Positions 24,878 through 34,400 are shown, counted from the stretch's first letter. The stretch: 64,000 nt of DNA from Cupriavidus pauculus (GCF_002858765.1 NZ_PJRP01000001.1:877366-941365); one strand, 5' to 3'. Notes: generated by a model not told the origin, from the letters alone. Made by a program: numbers and translations.

Positions 24878-26759
24878 GGCGCAGTTCCTCGATAGCTCGC
24901 GGCAGGGCCACCGTAAAGCAGGCGCCGCCGTCGGGATGATTGATCGCGGTCAGGTTGCCACCGTTCTCGCTCAGGATGCCGGCCGACAGCGTCAGGCCCA
25001 GCCCCAGGCCTTCGCCGGCGGGCTTGGTCGTGAAAAACGGCTCGAACAGCCGGGCAAACGCGGACTCGGAAAGGCCCGGGCCGTTGTCGCGCACGGTCAA
25101 ATGGACCATGCCGCCCGACTCGTAGGCGTGCAGCGACAGGCGGGGGTCTCGCTGGTCCTTGAGCGCGTCGAGCGCGTTGCCGATCAGGTTCACCAGCACC
25201 TGCTCCAGCCGGTTCGGGTCGCAGCGCACGGCCAGGTGGGCATCGATGTCGAGTTCGATGCGCGGGCCGACGTCGGCGACCCGCGTTTCCAGCAGGAACA
25301 TCGCGTTGTCCACGGCATCGGCCAGCCGGGCGCTGTGGCGCTCGCCGGCGGCAGGATTGCGCGCGAACGACTTCAGCGCGCCGGTGATTCGGCCCATGCG
25401 CTCCACCAGGCCAATGATCCGGTCGAGGTTGCCTTGCGCGGTGTCATAGTCGCCGTGCGCGATGAACTTGCCCGTATTGCCGGACAGCGTGCGCAGGGCC
25501 GCCAGCGGCTGATTCAGTTCATGGGCGATGCCGGCGGACATCTGCCCCACGGCAGCCAGCTTGCCGGCCTGCATCAGCCCGTCCTGCGCCTGGCGCAGGT
25601 AGGTTTCGGTCCGGATCCGCTCGCCGACCTCGGCCTGCAGTTGCTGGTTGGTGGCGGACAGGTCGGCGGTGCGCTCGGCCACCTTGCGTTCCAGTTCGCT
25701 GTTGGCCGCCTCCAGTGCGGCGCGTGCGGCCAGGCGCTCGCCCACGATGCGGCGCCGCACGTTCCACGCGGCGCCCAGCAGCAGCACGAAGGCGGCCAGC
25801 ACGCCGGCCAGCGCGGCGCTGTTCAGCGCGGCCACGCGTGCCTGCGATGTATTGGTCAGCAGGGTCAGGTCCCAGTCGGTGCCCGGCAGGGCCAGGTGCT
25901 GGGCCAGCATGGGCGGCCCCTGGCGCAGCCGCACCAGCGCGTCGCCGTCCTGCGACGGGCCGTTGGCGAGTTGCCGCACCGTGCTCAGCGCCAGCTGCGG
26001 CAGCGGGGCGCGGTTGTATTGCAGGCTGCGGTCCAGCCGGGCGCGCTGGTCGTCCGACAGCTGACGCAGCGCCGCGAGCTTCCAGGAGGGGTCCGATGCC
26101 AGGATCACCACGCCGTTCTCGTCGGCCAGCAGCATCTGGCTGTCGTTGCCCTGCCAGCGGTTTTCCAGCGGCTCTAGGCCGATCTTGACCACGGCCACGC
26201 CCACAGGGTGGTCGCGGTCGCCCAGTGGGGCCGACAGGTAGTAACCCGATTCGCTACGCGTGGTGCCCACGCCGTAGAAGCGGCCCAGCTGGCCTTCGAT
26301 GGCGGTGCGGAAATACGGGCGAAAGCTCAGGTCTTCGCCCAGATAGCTGTCCGGACGCTGGAAATTGCTGGTGGCCAGCACCTTGCCGTGGGCGTCGAGC
26401 AGGTAGATCACGCGCGTGCCGGCGCGGCCGTTCAGCGCCGCCAAGTAGGCGTTGGCTTGTGACACGCGGTCGGGCGAGCCGGGTTGGCGCAGCAGGGCGT
26501 CGATGCGCGCGTCCAGCGACAGCAGGCTCGGCACGTAGTCGTAGCGGGCCAGTTCGCTTTCCAGCGCCTGGGCGTACAGCCGCATCTGCACCTGGCCGCG
26601 TTCGGCCTGGCGGGTCAGGGCGGCATCGTAGGTGTAGCGATAGCCCAGCCAGCCGGCGCCGGTGACCAGCACGGCCAGCACGAGCAGGGCGACGAAGGGA
26701 GCCATGCGGCGCCAGGGCGAGAGGGACGCCTGGCCGCCGTCGAAGGGGGACACGATCAT
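24867..26759 (-). CDS. dctB: C4-dicarboxylate sensor histidine kinase DctB
   Basis: 630 residues from ATG 26759. An N-terminal helix (about 20-42) and a second near 300-320 (LAGVLAAFVLLLGAAW) enclose a periplasmic dCache/PDC sensor with YFRTAIEGQLGRFYGVGTT and SGYYLSAPL, the DctB dicarboxylate-binding segments. A coiled coil leads to HisKA (AGIAHELNQPLAALRTLSGN, phospho-His) and the HATPase boxes NLIGNALDAL, VRDNGPG and GEGLGLGL. It phosphorylates DctD. The pair lies upstream of nothing else on this strand and downstream of dctA. Confidence 0.93.
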   Translation of the reverse strand: MIVSPFDGGQASLSPWRRMAPFVALLVLAVLVTGAGWLGYRYTYDAALTRQAERGQVQMRLYAQALESELARYDYVPSLLSLDARIDALLRQPGSPDRVSQANAYLAALNGRAGTRVIYLLDAHGKVLATSNFQRPDSYLGEDLSFRPYFRTAIEGQLGRFYGVGTTRSESGYYLSAPLGDRDHPVGVAVVKIGLEPLENRWQGNDSQMLLADENGVVILASDPSWKLAALRQLSDDQRARLDRSLQYNRAPLPQLALSTVRQLANGPSQDGDALVRLRQGPPMLAQHLALPGTDWDLTLLTNTSQARVAALNSAALAGVLAAFVLLLGAAWNVRRRIVGERLAARAALEAANSELERKVAERTADLSATNQQLQAEVGERIRTETYLRQAQDGLMQAGKLAAVGQMSAGIAHELNQPLAALRTLSGNTGKFIAHGDYDTAQGNLDRIIGLVERMGRITGALKSFARNPAAGERHSARLADAVDNAMFLLETRVADVGPRIELDIDAHLAVRCDPNRLEQVLVNLIGNALDALKDQRDPRLSLHAYESGGMVHLTVRDNGPGLSESAFARLFEPFFTTKPAGEGLGLGLTLSAGILSENGGNLTAINHPDGGACFTVALPRAIEELRHVG

Positions 26760-26979
26760 GCGGATTCGGGAATGCGGATGCTGCCGTGTGGCGTATCGGG
26801 CAATCGACGTAGGGTGAAAGGGCCACTTTCGGGTTGCGCGGCGCTTTTCGGCAAGGCGACGTTTTACCACAGCCGGGCCTGCGGCCGTCCGAAGTGCCGG
26901 CCCCGATCTCACCCGTTTGGGTCATCGCGCCGCTGTCCGCTCAGTGCCAGCCCAGCGCCTGCGTCGTGCCCGTAAACGC

Positions 26980-27013
26980 AAAAAGGCCCGGCAGCCTGAT
27001 CGGCAGCCGGGCC
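26980..27013 (-). terminator. Rho-independent terminator of dctA
   Basis: GGCCCGGC (26985-26992) pairs with GCCGGGCC (27006-27013); three further base pairs form inside the 13-base loop. Read on the minus strand, five T follow (26984 to 26980). It lies 22 bases past the dctA stop. Confidence 0.85.
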
Positions 27014-27034
27014 CCTGGCACGCCTCCAGCCAGC

Positions 27035-28339
27035 TTACTTACTGGCCAGGGCCTGAACGGGTGTCAGGCCGGCGTCGTCAGCCGAGGTATCTGCCTCGTC
27101 AGACAGTTCCGGCGCGCCAATCGCGTTCTCGCTTTTGGCGACAACGGTTGTAGCAATGGCGTTGCCAAGCACATTGGTCACGGTGCGGCCCATGTCCAGG
27201 ACATGGTCGATGCCCAGCACCAGCAGGATGCCGGCCTCGGGCAGGCCGAACATCGGCAGCACGGCGGCCACCACCACCAGCGATGCGCGCGGCACGCCGG
27301 CAATGCCCTTGCTGGTCACCAGCAGCACCAGCAGCATCGTGATCTGCTGCGACAGCGACAGCTGGATGCCGTACACCTGCGCCACGAACAGCGCGGCGAA
27401 CGACGTGTACATGATCGAGCCGTCCAGGTTGAACGAATAGCCCAGCGGCAGCACGAAATTGGTGATGCGGCTCTTCACGCCAAAGCGGTTCAGCTGGTCG
27501 ATGACCTTCGGGTAGGCCGATTCGCTGCTGGCCGTGGCAAAGCCGATCATCAGCGGCGCGCGCAGCTGGCGGATCAGCTTGAAGATGTCGCGGCCCAGGA
27601 AGTAGTAGCCCCCGGCGATCAGCGCGATCCACAGCAGCGCCAGTGACAGGTACACGCTGCCCAGCAGCTTGGCGTACACCACCAGCACGCCCAGGCCCTG
27701 CGCGGTGATCACGGCGGCCACGGCGCCGAACACGCCCAGCGGCGCAAACGCCATCACGTAGTTGGTGACCTTCAGCATGATGTGGCCCAGGCCGTCGATG
27801 CAGGCCAGCACGGGCTTGCCCACGCCGTCCTTGAGCGTGCCCAGCGCGAAGCCGAAGAACAGCGAGAACACCACGATCTGCAGCACCTCGTTGGTGGCCA
27901 TGGCCTCGACAAAGCTCTTCGGGAACATGTGTGCGACGAAGTCGCGCAGGTTCAGCGCGCCGGTCTTCAGGTTCGACGCGGCGTCGGCGGCGGGCAGCGG
28001 CAGGTTCATGCCATGGCCCGGGGCCAGCAGGTTGGACATCAGCAGGCCCAGCAGCAGCGACGTGATCGAAGCGGCCATGAACCACGCCATGGCCTTCAGG
28101 CCGATGCGGCCGACGGTCTTGCCGTCGCCCATGCTGGCAATGCCCGACACCAGCGTGGCAAACACCAGCGGGCCGATGATCATCTTGATCATCCGCAGGA
28201 ACACGTCGGTCAGGATCGACAGGTGATCGGCGATCGACTTGGCCGTGGCGGCGTCCGTCGCCATGTTGTGCGCGGCACTGCCGACGATCACGCCGAGCAG
28301 CATCGCAATGAAAATCAGGGTTGGCAGTCGTTTTGTCAT
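27035..28339 (-). CDS. dctA: C4-dicarboxylate/proton symporter DctA
   Basis: 434 residues, the usual length. DAACS-family motifs are clear: FLRMIKMIIGPLVFATLVSGIA at helix 2, the serine-rich hairpin ATASSESAYPKVIDQL, and GYSFNLDGSIMYTSFAALFVAQ with the cation-binding NLDG. It imports succinate, fumarate and malate across the inner membrane. AAAGGAGG precedes ATG 28339. A sigma-54 promoter and a pair of upstream dyads lie in the 303-bp leader region, and dctBD follow downstream, so control by DctB/DctD is strongly indicated. Confidence 0.94.
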   Translation of the reverse strand: MTKRLPTLIFIAMLLGVIVGSAAHNMATDAATAKSIADHLSILTDVFLRMIKMIIGPLVFATLVSGIASMGDGKTVGRIGLKAMAWFMAASITSLLLGLLMSNLLAPGHGMNLPLPAADAASNLKTGALNLRDFVAHMFPKSFVEAMATNEVLQIVVFSLFFGFALGTLKDGVGKPVLACIDGLGHIMLKVTNYVMAFAPLGVFGAVAAVITAQGLGVLVVYAKLLGSVYLSLALLWIALIAGGYYFLGRDIFKLIRQLRAPLMIGFATASSESAYPKVIDQLNRFGVKSRITNFVLPLGYSFNLDGSIMYTSFAALFVAQVYGIQLSLSQQITMLLVLLVTSKGIAGVPRASLVVVAAVLPMFGLPEAGILLVLGIDHVLDMGRTVTNVLGNAIATTVVAKSENAIGAPELSDEADTSADDAGLTPVQALASK

Positions 28340-28438
28340 CGTGGGTACATCCTCCTTTGTGCCGGACCGGGTACGCGAAGCTGCCCTCGGGAAGGGCTGC
28401 GTAGTCGGGGCCGGATGTCATACGGCGGCGGCTAGATC

Positions 28439-28453
28439 GCACGAGCCGTGCCA
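28439..28453 (-). promoter_or_regulatory. Sigma-54 (-24/-12) promoter of dctA
   Basis: On the minus strand TGGCACGGCTCGTGC: the -24 block TGGCACG is perfect, and GG to GC spacing is the required 10 bases. The -12 block is GTGC rather than TTGC. It lies about 100 bases upstream of the dctA start. Confidence 0.8.
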
Positions 28454-28522
28454 GCCCGGTTGCACCTGGATACAGATGTAAAACGATGAATACAAAGGGA
28501 TTTTTGAAGCGGCGCCGGCGCC

Positions 28523-28575
28523 CCGTTCGGAAATCCGGACACGGGATGCCAAACGCCGTCCGGATTTCCGAACGG
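28523..28575. promoter_or_regulatory. Paired inverted dyads, probable DctD enhancer sites
   Basis: CCGTTCGGAAATCCGGAC (28523-28540) is repeated as its exact inverse at 28558-28575 across 17 bases. Each arm is itself an imperfect palindrome (TTCGGA-AA-TCCGGA). The two dyad centres are 33 bp apart, about three helical turns, and about 85-120 bp upstream of the sigma-54 promoter, as expected for an NtrC-family upstream activator site. No T-run follows, so it is not a classical terminator for the gene ending at 28643. Confidence 0.65.
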
Positions 28576-28642
28576 CGCGAGCGGAAGATGTGGAGCCCGG
28601 CGCATGTGGCGCGCCGGAAAGCCGGAGCCGGCCTGGTCGGGA

Positions 28643-31600
28643 TCAGGCCGGCAGGCCCTCGCAGATATCGAGAAAGGCCTCCAGCGGCATGGGCTTGCCG
28701 ATGGCGTAGCCCTGCGCGTAATCCACCCCGATCGCGCGCAGCGTATGGAGCGTGCCCTCGTCCTCGACCCATTCGGCCACGGTGCGCACGCCCAGGCGAT
28801 GGCCGATGTCGTTGATCGAGCTGACGATCTCGCGGTCCACGGCGTTCTTGGCCAGGTTGCGGATAAAGCTGCCGTCGATCTTGAGGTAGTCCACCGGGAA
28901 CTGCTTCAGGTAGGCAAACGACGACAAACCGGCGCCGAAATCGTCCAGCGCGACGGTGCAGCCCGCGCTGCGCATGTCGGCCACCACGCGGCTGGCGGCG
29001 GTCATGTTGTTGATCAGCGCGGTCTCGGTGATTTCCAGCCGGATGCGGTCGGCCGGCAGGGCCGAGTCTTCCAGCGCGGCGTGCAGGAACGGCAGCAGGA
29101 ACGGCTCGCCCAGCGAGTTGGCCGACAGGTTGATCGACACCGACAGCCCCGGCACGCTGGCCAGTCGCTCGCCATACTGCTGCAGCACGTTGCGGATCAC
29201 CCAGCGGTCGATATGGCCCATCAGGTCGTAGCGCTCGGCAGCCGGGATGAACGCGCCCGGCATGATCAGCGTGCCCTGTTCGTCCACCATCCGCACCAGA
29301 ATTTCCACGTGGCGCGAATCGTCCTGACCCGGACGCAGCGAGCGGATCTCCTGCGCGTAGAGCCGGAAGCGGTTGGAATCCAGCGCCGAATGGATACCGG
29401 CGGCCACTTCCAGTTCGCGGTGATGGCGGCGTGCGTCGCTTTCGTCACGGCGATAGAGCGACACGCGGTTGCGGCCGGCGGCCTTGGCGGCGTAGCAGGC
29501 CACGTCGGCGCGGCTCATCAGTTCGCTGACGGGCGGCACGTCGTTGTCGATGGCCGCGATGCCGATGCTGGCGCCCACGTCGTAGACGCGGCCGTTCCAC
29601 GGAAAGCGCCGCTCGCGCACGGCGTCGATGACCTTCAGGCAGACCTGCTCGGCGTGTTCGATGCTGCAATCCTTGAGCAGCAGCGCGAATTCGTCGCCGC
29701 CCAGGCGCGCCAGCAGGTCGTCGGGCCGAACCTGGTGGCGGATCACGTAGCCCAGTTCGCGCAGCAGCACGTCGCCGGCGCCATGGCCGGCCGTGTCGTT
29801 GACGATCTTGAAGCGGTCCAGGTCGATAAAGCAGAGCGCGGCGCGATGGCCGTGCAGCCGGGCGCTCTCGCAGGCTTCGCGCAGCCGCTTCTCGAACCAG
29901 GCGCGGTTGGGCAGGCCGGTCAGTGCGTCGTGCGTGGCCGAGTGGGCCAGTTCGCGCTGCAGCGCCCGCGACGTGGTGATGTCCTGGAACACCAGCACGG
30001 CGCCCAGCACGCTGCCATCGTTGGTCAGCACCGGCGCGGCCGAATCCTGCACGTCATGGCGCTCGCCGGTCAGGCTCTGCAGTACCGCGCCTTCCTGCAG
30101 GTAGGCTGGACGCAGCGTTTCCAGGCATTGCTCGACCGGGCTCGGGATGACCAGGTCAGTGTCTTCGTCGACGATGCGGAACACCTGTTCCAGCGGCTGG
30201 CCCATGGCGGCGTCCATGCTCCAGCCGGTTAGCTGCTCGGCAATCGGGTTCATGAACGTCACGCGCATGACACGGTCCGTGCAGATCACGGCGTCGCCAA
30301 TTGAGCGCAGCGTGATGTGCAGGCGTTCCTTCTCCTCGAACAGTGCCCGGTTCAGGTTGCGCTGCTCGGTGATGTCCCAGTTGGTGCCCACCAGCGCGCG
30401 CGTGGTGTCGTCCTCGTGGCGCGAGATGGTGGCCATGGCGCGCACGTGACGGATCTCGCCGGTGGGCCGCACCACGCGGTATTCGGTGTCGAAGCGGCGC
30501 ACGCCACGGATGGCCTGGCGCATTTCGGTGCTGACGCGGCTCACGTCCTCGGGGTGGACCATCGCGATCCACTGGGCCAGCGTGGGCGCCCCAAGCTCCG
30601 ACGCCGTGCCGTGCAGCGCGTGCATTCGGGCGTCCCAGGTGATCGACGCCTGCGTGAAATCCCATTCCCAGATGCCCACGCCGCCCGCTTCCACGGCCAA
30701 CTGGGTGCGGCGCGTGAGCTGTTCCAGCTGTTCCTGCGCCAGCTTGCGCGTGTGGATGTCTTCCACCTGCGCGATGAAATGGTCGGGCCGCCCGGTGTTG
30801 TCGTCGCACACCAGCGACACCGCCAGCAGCGTCCACAGATAGTGGCCGTCCTTGTGGCGGTAGCGCTTTTCCAGCCGATACGAGTCGATCTCGCCGGTCA
30901 ATAGCCGTTCTACGAGCCGGAGGTCGGCCGCGAGGTCGTCGGGGTGGGTGATCAGCTGGAACGGCAGGTCGCGCAGTTCATCGGCGCTGTAGCCCAGCAG
31001 GTCGATCATGGCGCGGTTGACCATCTGCCAGCGCCCGTCCATGCCCACCAGCGCCATGCCGATGGCCGAATGCTCCAGCGCCTGGCGAAAGCGCCGCTCG
31101 CTGCTGCGCAGTTCCAGCCGGCCCTTGCGGTTCTGCTCGGTCATGAACGCGATGCAGACCGGAAACACCATCACCAGCGCCCCCGACAGCGGCACCGAGC
31201 GCGAGGCCAGGAATTCCGTGCCCGAGACCAGCCCGATGCATTCGGCGGCCACGCCCGACAGCAGTGTCAGCAGCGCCGTGGCAAACGGGTTGCTGGCCAG
31301 CGCGACGATGACCAGCGGCAGCGACATCACCACGAACGGGTCATGCCCTGCGCGGATGGCACCGGCGCCGATGGCCACGCACAGCGTGAACAGCCCGGCC
31401 AGCCGCAGCAGCATCGGGCGCTGGCAGGTCGCGCGCATGCGTTCGCGCGACAGCGACACCATCAGCGGCAGCAGCATCGCCATGCCGACGGCGCCGGCGT
31501 TCCACCAGTTCCACCAGACCTTGGGGAACGGCGTGCCATAGCGCGCCGAGATGACCCAGGCGCCCAGCAGGCCGCTGAGGGCCGGCCCGACGGTCGAGGC

Positions 31601-32014
31601 GATGCCGAGCGTCAGCGCAAAGGTGGCCAGTTGTCCGGTGCGGGCCAGTGCCTGGCGGCCCACCATGACCTGCAGCAGCACGGCCGATCCGGCCAGTTCG
31701 GCCAGGTTGGCCACCGACAGCAGCAGTGCGGCACCGGCGGGATGGTTGCCGCCGAGCATATCGGCGGCAATATTGGAGACCAGCATGGTCGCCAGCAGGG
31801 CCGGCGCCTCGCGGGTGGGGCGGTGCAGCAGCATGCCCAGGCCAAAGGCGTTGGCCAGCCACACGGCGGCCGCGTGGCCGGGAATGCGCGCCAGCCACAG
31901 GCCGGCGAGCGCCAGCACGAAGTAGCCCGCGGCCGCCAGCAGTAGCGGGCGCCAGTTGCCGAGGCGTGCCATGGGCGAAAGATTCGAGGGGGGCGCGGCC
32001 CTGTCAGGCATCAT
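28643..32014 (-). CDS. MASE1-PAS-PAS-PAS-GGDEF-EAL cyclic-di-GMP protein
   Basis: 1123 residues from ATG 32014 (or 32011). Residues 20-295 are a MASE1 membrane sensor of about eight to ten helices; three PAS folds follow (about 305-428, 432-556, 560-680). The GGDEF domain (about 690-855) has an intact LGGDEF at 771-776 and an inhibitory RxxD site at 763-766, exactly five residues before it. The phosphodiesterase domain has EIL (904-906) for EAL but keeps the other metal and catalytic residues (INLSANSL, EITET, LDDFGAG, LKIDGSF, EWVEDEG). Both synthesis and breakdown of c-di-GMP are possible. Confidence 0.9.
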   Translation of the reverse strand: MMPDRAAPPSNLSPMARLGNWRPLLLAAAGYFVLALAGLWLARIPGHAAAVWLANAFGLGMLLHRPTREAPALLATMLVSNIAADMLGGNHPAGAALLLSVANLAELAGSAVLLQVMVGRQALARTGQLATFALTLGIASTVGPALSGLLGAWVISARYGTPFPKVWWNWWNAGAVGMAMLLPLMVSLSRERMRATCQRPMLLRLAGLFTLCVAIGAGAIRAGHDPFVVMSLPLVIVALASNPFATALLTLLSGVAAECIGLVSGTEFLASRSVPLSGALVMVFPVCIAFMTEQNRKGRLELRSSERRFRQALEHSAIGMALVGMDGRWQMVNRAMIDLLGYSADELRDLPFQLITHPDDLAADLRLVERLLTGEIDSYRLEKRYRHKDGHYLWTLLAVSLVCDDNTGRPDHFIAQVEDIHTRKLAQEQLEQLTRRTQLAVEAGGVGIWEWDFTQASITWDARMHALHGTASELGAPTLAQWIAMVHPEDVSRVSTEMRQAIRGVRRFDTEYRVVRPTGEIRHVRAMATISRHEDDTTRALVGTNWDITEQRNLNRALFEEKERLHITLRSIGDAVICTDRVMRVTFMNPIAEQLTGWSMDAAMGQPLEQVFRIVDEDTDLVIPSPVEQCLETLRPAYLQEGAVLQSLTGERHDVQDSAAPVLTNDGSVLGAVLVFQDITTSRALQRELAHSATHDALTGLPNRAWFEKRLREACESARLHGHRAALCFIDLDRFKIVNDTAGHGAGDVLLRELGYVIRHQVRPDDLLARLGGDEFALLLKDCSIEHAEQVCLKVIDAVRERRFPWNGRVYDVGASIGIAAIDNDVPPVSELMSRADVACYAAKAAGRNRVSLYRRDESDARRHHRELEVAAGIHSALDSNRFRLYAQEIRSLRPGQDDSRHVEILVRMVDEQGTLIMPGAFIPAAERYDLMGHIDRWVIRNVLQQYGERLASVPGLSVSINLSANSLGEPFLLPFLHAALEDSALPADRIRLEITETALINNMTAASRVVADMRSAGCTVALDDFGAGLSSFAYLKQFPVDYLKIDGSFIRNLAKNAVDREIVSSINDIGHRLGVRTVAEWVEDEGTLHTLRAIGVDYAQGYAIGKPMPLEAFLDICEGLPA

Positions 32015-32333
32015 CAGTTTCGGGTTTCCCTGGGCGCGCCTGGCGCGCCAAAAGCCATGCCGGCAGGAATGCGATGGCCGCACCCTGCCCAGCGTAGGTG
32101 GCACTGTAGTCGCGCCAGGTGGAATCCGACAGCCGGGATAGGGGCATCTGCATGGCTTTGTTGGGGCTGGCGCGGTGGGCCGAAAGCTGGTATGGCGGGC
32201 GCGCCCGGCGGCGTTGGCGGCGGGGAATCGTGGCGATTACCTGATGCGTAATCGTGTCGCGGCCGGTGGGCATCCATGATGAGGCCATGACGAAATCAAC
32301 CCCCCGCAGATCCGCAACCATAAGGAGCAAGCC
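32015..32333. other. 319-bp intergenic region with a CGATTAC palindrome
   Basis: It lies between divergent genes. CGATTAC (32234-32240) and GTAATCG (32248-32254) form a perfect 7-bp dyad with a 7-base spacer, about 80 bases before the NTF2-like gene; it looks like a repressor operator. A 49-codon minus-strand frame ending at 32004 overlaps the start of the GGDEF gene but has no Shine-Dalgarno. Nothing else was seen. Confidence 0.45.
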
Positions 32334-32744
32334 ATGACCGCAACCATCGCCCCGAGCGCCAGCACCGCCACGACCGACCTGGCAGAGCTGGCTGACCGCT
32401 ACCTGGCCGCCTGGAACGAAACCGACGCCGCCCGCCGCCGCGCCCTGATCGGCCGGACCTGGACCGAGTCGGCGGTGTACGTGGACCCACTGATGCGCGG
32501 CGACGGCCATGCCGGCATCGACGCGATGATGGCCGGGGTGCAGGCCCGCTTCCCCGGCTTCGTGTTCCGCCGGGTATCCCCGGTGGACGCCCACGGTGCC
32601 AACCTGCGCTTTACCTGGGAACTGGGCCCCGCCGGCGAGGCTGCGCTGGTGGTGGGCACTGACTTCGCCACGGTTTCGGACGATGGCCGCCTGGCCGGCA
32701 TGACCGGCTTCATAGACCGCGCCCCGGCCGGGCTGGCAGGCTGA
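32334..32744 (+). CDS. NTF2/SnoaL-like small protein
   Basis: 136 residues with AAGGAG before ATG 32334. The cone-shaped NTF2 fold is suggested by the N-terminal helix LAELADRYLAAWNETDAARRRALI, the WTESAVYVDPLMRGDGHAGIDAMMAGV turn, and strands FVFRRVSPVDAHGANLRFTWELG and GMTGFI at the end. Members are isomerases, dehydratases or ligand-binding proteins, and no catalytic set can be recognised. It stands alone, with a palindrome upstream that may be its operator. Confidence 0.65.
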   Translation: MTATIAPSASTATTDLAELADRYLAAWNETDAARRRALIGRTWTESAVYVDPLMRGDGHAGIDAMMAGVQARFPGFVFRRVSPVDAHGANLRFTWELGPAGEAALVVGTDFATVSDDGRLAGMTGFIDRAPAGLAG

Positions 32745-32879
32745 ACGCGGTTCGTATGCCCCGGGCTGGCGGCGTCAGCGCAGCTTCTGTACGATCGCGC
32801 ACGGAACACACGGCGCGCGCCCGTTTCAATCGGGTGGCGCAACCTGCGCTTTCTCGATGGCCGCTCACGGGGGACACCC

Positions 32880-33758
32880 ATGGACGTCAAGCGATTCTTC
32901 CGCATTGCCAGCTCCGCGCTGGTCGCTTTCGTGGTGTTCGTGGTGCTGGCCGTGGGCAGCACCTGGTGGTGGGGCGGCCGCAAGCTCCAGCGCAAGATCG
33001 ACGTGGCGGTGCAGCCGGTGGCGATTCCGACCGACACCACGGCCATCGCCCATGGCAAATATCTTTACGATTCGCGCGGCTGCGCGGACTGCCACGGCGG
33101 CAACGGCAACGGCCGCCAGGTGTTCGATGAATCCAACGGCTTCCGCGTGTTCGCGCCCGACCTGACCCGCGCCAACCCCGATATCGCCAAATACCAGCCC
33201 CAGGACTGGGACCGCGCCATCCGGCACGGCGTGGCGCCATCGGGCCGGCCGCTGCTGGTGATGCCCAGCGAGGACTACAACCGGCTGTCCAACGAAGACT
33301 TTGGCGCGCTGGTGGCTTATGTCCAGAGCCTGCCGCCCGGACCCGGCCGGCCCGGCGAGGTGCAGTTGCCGTGGTTCATCCGGGGCATGTACGGCGCCGG
33401 CGTGATCAAGGACGCCGCCGAGAAGATCGACCACAGCCTGCCGCCGGCGGCGCCCGTGGCCGCGGCCGTGAACGCGCAGTACGGTGGCTACGTGGCCAAT
33501 TCGTGCAAGGGCTGCCACGGGGCCGAACTGCGCGGCGGCCATATCCCCGGGGCGCCGCCCGACTGGCCGCCTGCCGCCAACCTTCAGCCGGGCGGGGCGA
33601 TGAAGCACTATCCGCAGGCCGACCAGTTCGTGGCCATGATGCGCACCGGCAAACGGCCCGACGGCACCGACGTCAGTCGCGTGATGCCGTTCACCGCCTT
33701 CGCGAAAATGAACGACACCGATCTGCAGGCGCTATATCTGTTCCTCAGCCAGAAATAA
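32880..33758 (+). CDS. Membrane-anchored dihaem cytochrome c
   Basis: 292 residues. A single N-terminal membrane helix (about 8-31) precedes two haem-binding CxxCH motifs, CADCH at 68-72 and CKGCH near 202, with distal Met candidates in LLVMPSEDY and SRVMPFTAF. Cytochromes of this type accept electrons from periplasmic molybdenum hydroxylases; the next two genes encode such an enzyme. It is probably the link between that dehydrogenase and the respiratory chain. A 165-base gap separates it from the next gene, so separate transcription is possible. Confidence 0.87.
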   Translation: MDVKRFFRIASSALVAFVVFVVLAVGSTWWWGGRKLQRKIDVAVQPVAIPTDTTAIAHGKYLYDSRGCADCHGGNGNGRQVFDESNGFRVFAPDLTRANPDIAKYQPQDWDRAIRHGVAPSGRPLLVMPSEDYNRLSNEDFGALVAYVQSLPPGPGRPGEVQLPWFIRGMYGAGVIKDAAEKIDHSLPPAAPVAAAVNAQYGGYVANSCKGCHGAELRGGHIPGAPPDWPPAANLQPGGAMKHYPQADQFVAMMRTGKRPDGTDVSRVMPFTAFAKMNDTDLQALYLFLSQK

Positions 33759-33923
33759 TCCCAGTTATGGTGCGCGCAGCATGAAGTGAGCGAGGCTGCG
33801 CAAGCTTTTCATATTTCTACTATGCTCCACGGGTTCGCCGGGTGGCCAGGGATCGTTTTTGCCATTGGCCCGGTGTGACGCGCGAATAACCGACTGGGCC
33901 AAGCACCCAAGGAGCACCCCCAA

Positions 33924-34391
33924 ATGACGACCCTCACCCTCAACGGCAAGACCGTGGAGGTGGACGCCGATCCGTCCACGCCACTGTTGTGGGCCCTGCG
34001 CGACAACCTCGGCATGACCGGCACCAAGTTCGGTTGTGGCATGGCCGCGTGCGGCGCCTGCACCGTCCATATCAATGGTCAGGCCACGCGCAGCTGCGTG
34101 ATGCCGATCTCGGCCACTGCCGGAAGCAAGATCAACACGATTGAAAGCATGGGCGACGACCCGGTCGGCAAGGCCGTGCTGGCGGCATGGCTCAAGCACG
34201 ACGTGGCCCAGTGCGGCTATTGCCAGAACGGCCAGGTGATGAGTGCCGTGGGCCTGCTGCGCAGCAAGCCACGGCCCACCGATGCCGATATCGACCAGGC
34301 CATGGCCGGCAACGTCTGCCGCTGCGGCACCTATCAACGGATTCGCGCGGCGATCAAGGACGCCTCGCGCGCCATCGCTGTCAAGGCATAA
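33924..34391 (+). CDS. [2Fe-2S] subunit of a molybdenum hydroxylase (IorA type)
   Basis: 155 residues, the standard length. The plant-ferredoxin-type cluster site is [20 protein letters not shown] with a fourth Cys in TRSCVMPI; the second, helical cluster site is [14 protein letters not shown] and [12 protein letters not shown]. It transfers electrons from the molybdenum cofactor. With the Tat-exported large subunit 9 bases downstream it forms an IorAB-like aldehyde or N-heterocycle oxidoreductase. It has no signal of its own and is presumably co-exported with its partner. Confidence 0.93.
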   Translation: MTTLTLNGKTVEVDADPSTPLLWALRDNLGMTGTKFGCGMAACGACTVHINGQATRSCVMPISATAGSKINTIESMGDDPVGKAVLAAWLKHDVAQCGYCQNGQVMSAVGLLRSKPRPTDADIDQAMAGNVCRCGTYQRIRAAIKDASRAIAVKA

Positions 34392-34400
34392 GGGGCCGCC

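Noticed and set aside
28523..28575. Terminator for the GGDEF-EAL gene
   Set aside because: The inverted repeat is long, but no T-run follows on the minus strand and each arm is itself a dyad, which fits a protein-binding site better.
32004..32153. 49-codon minus-strand frame upstream of the GGDEF-EAL gene, ending inside its start
   Set aside because: It could be a leader peptide, but no Shine-Dalgarno precedes its ATG and no family is recognisable.
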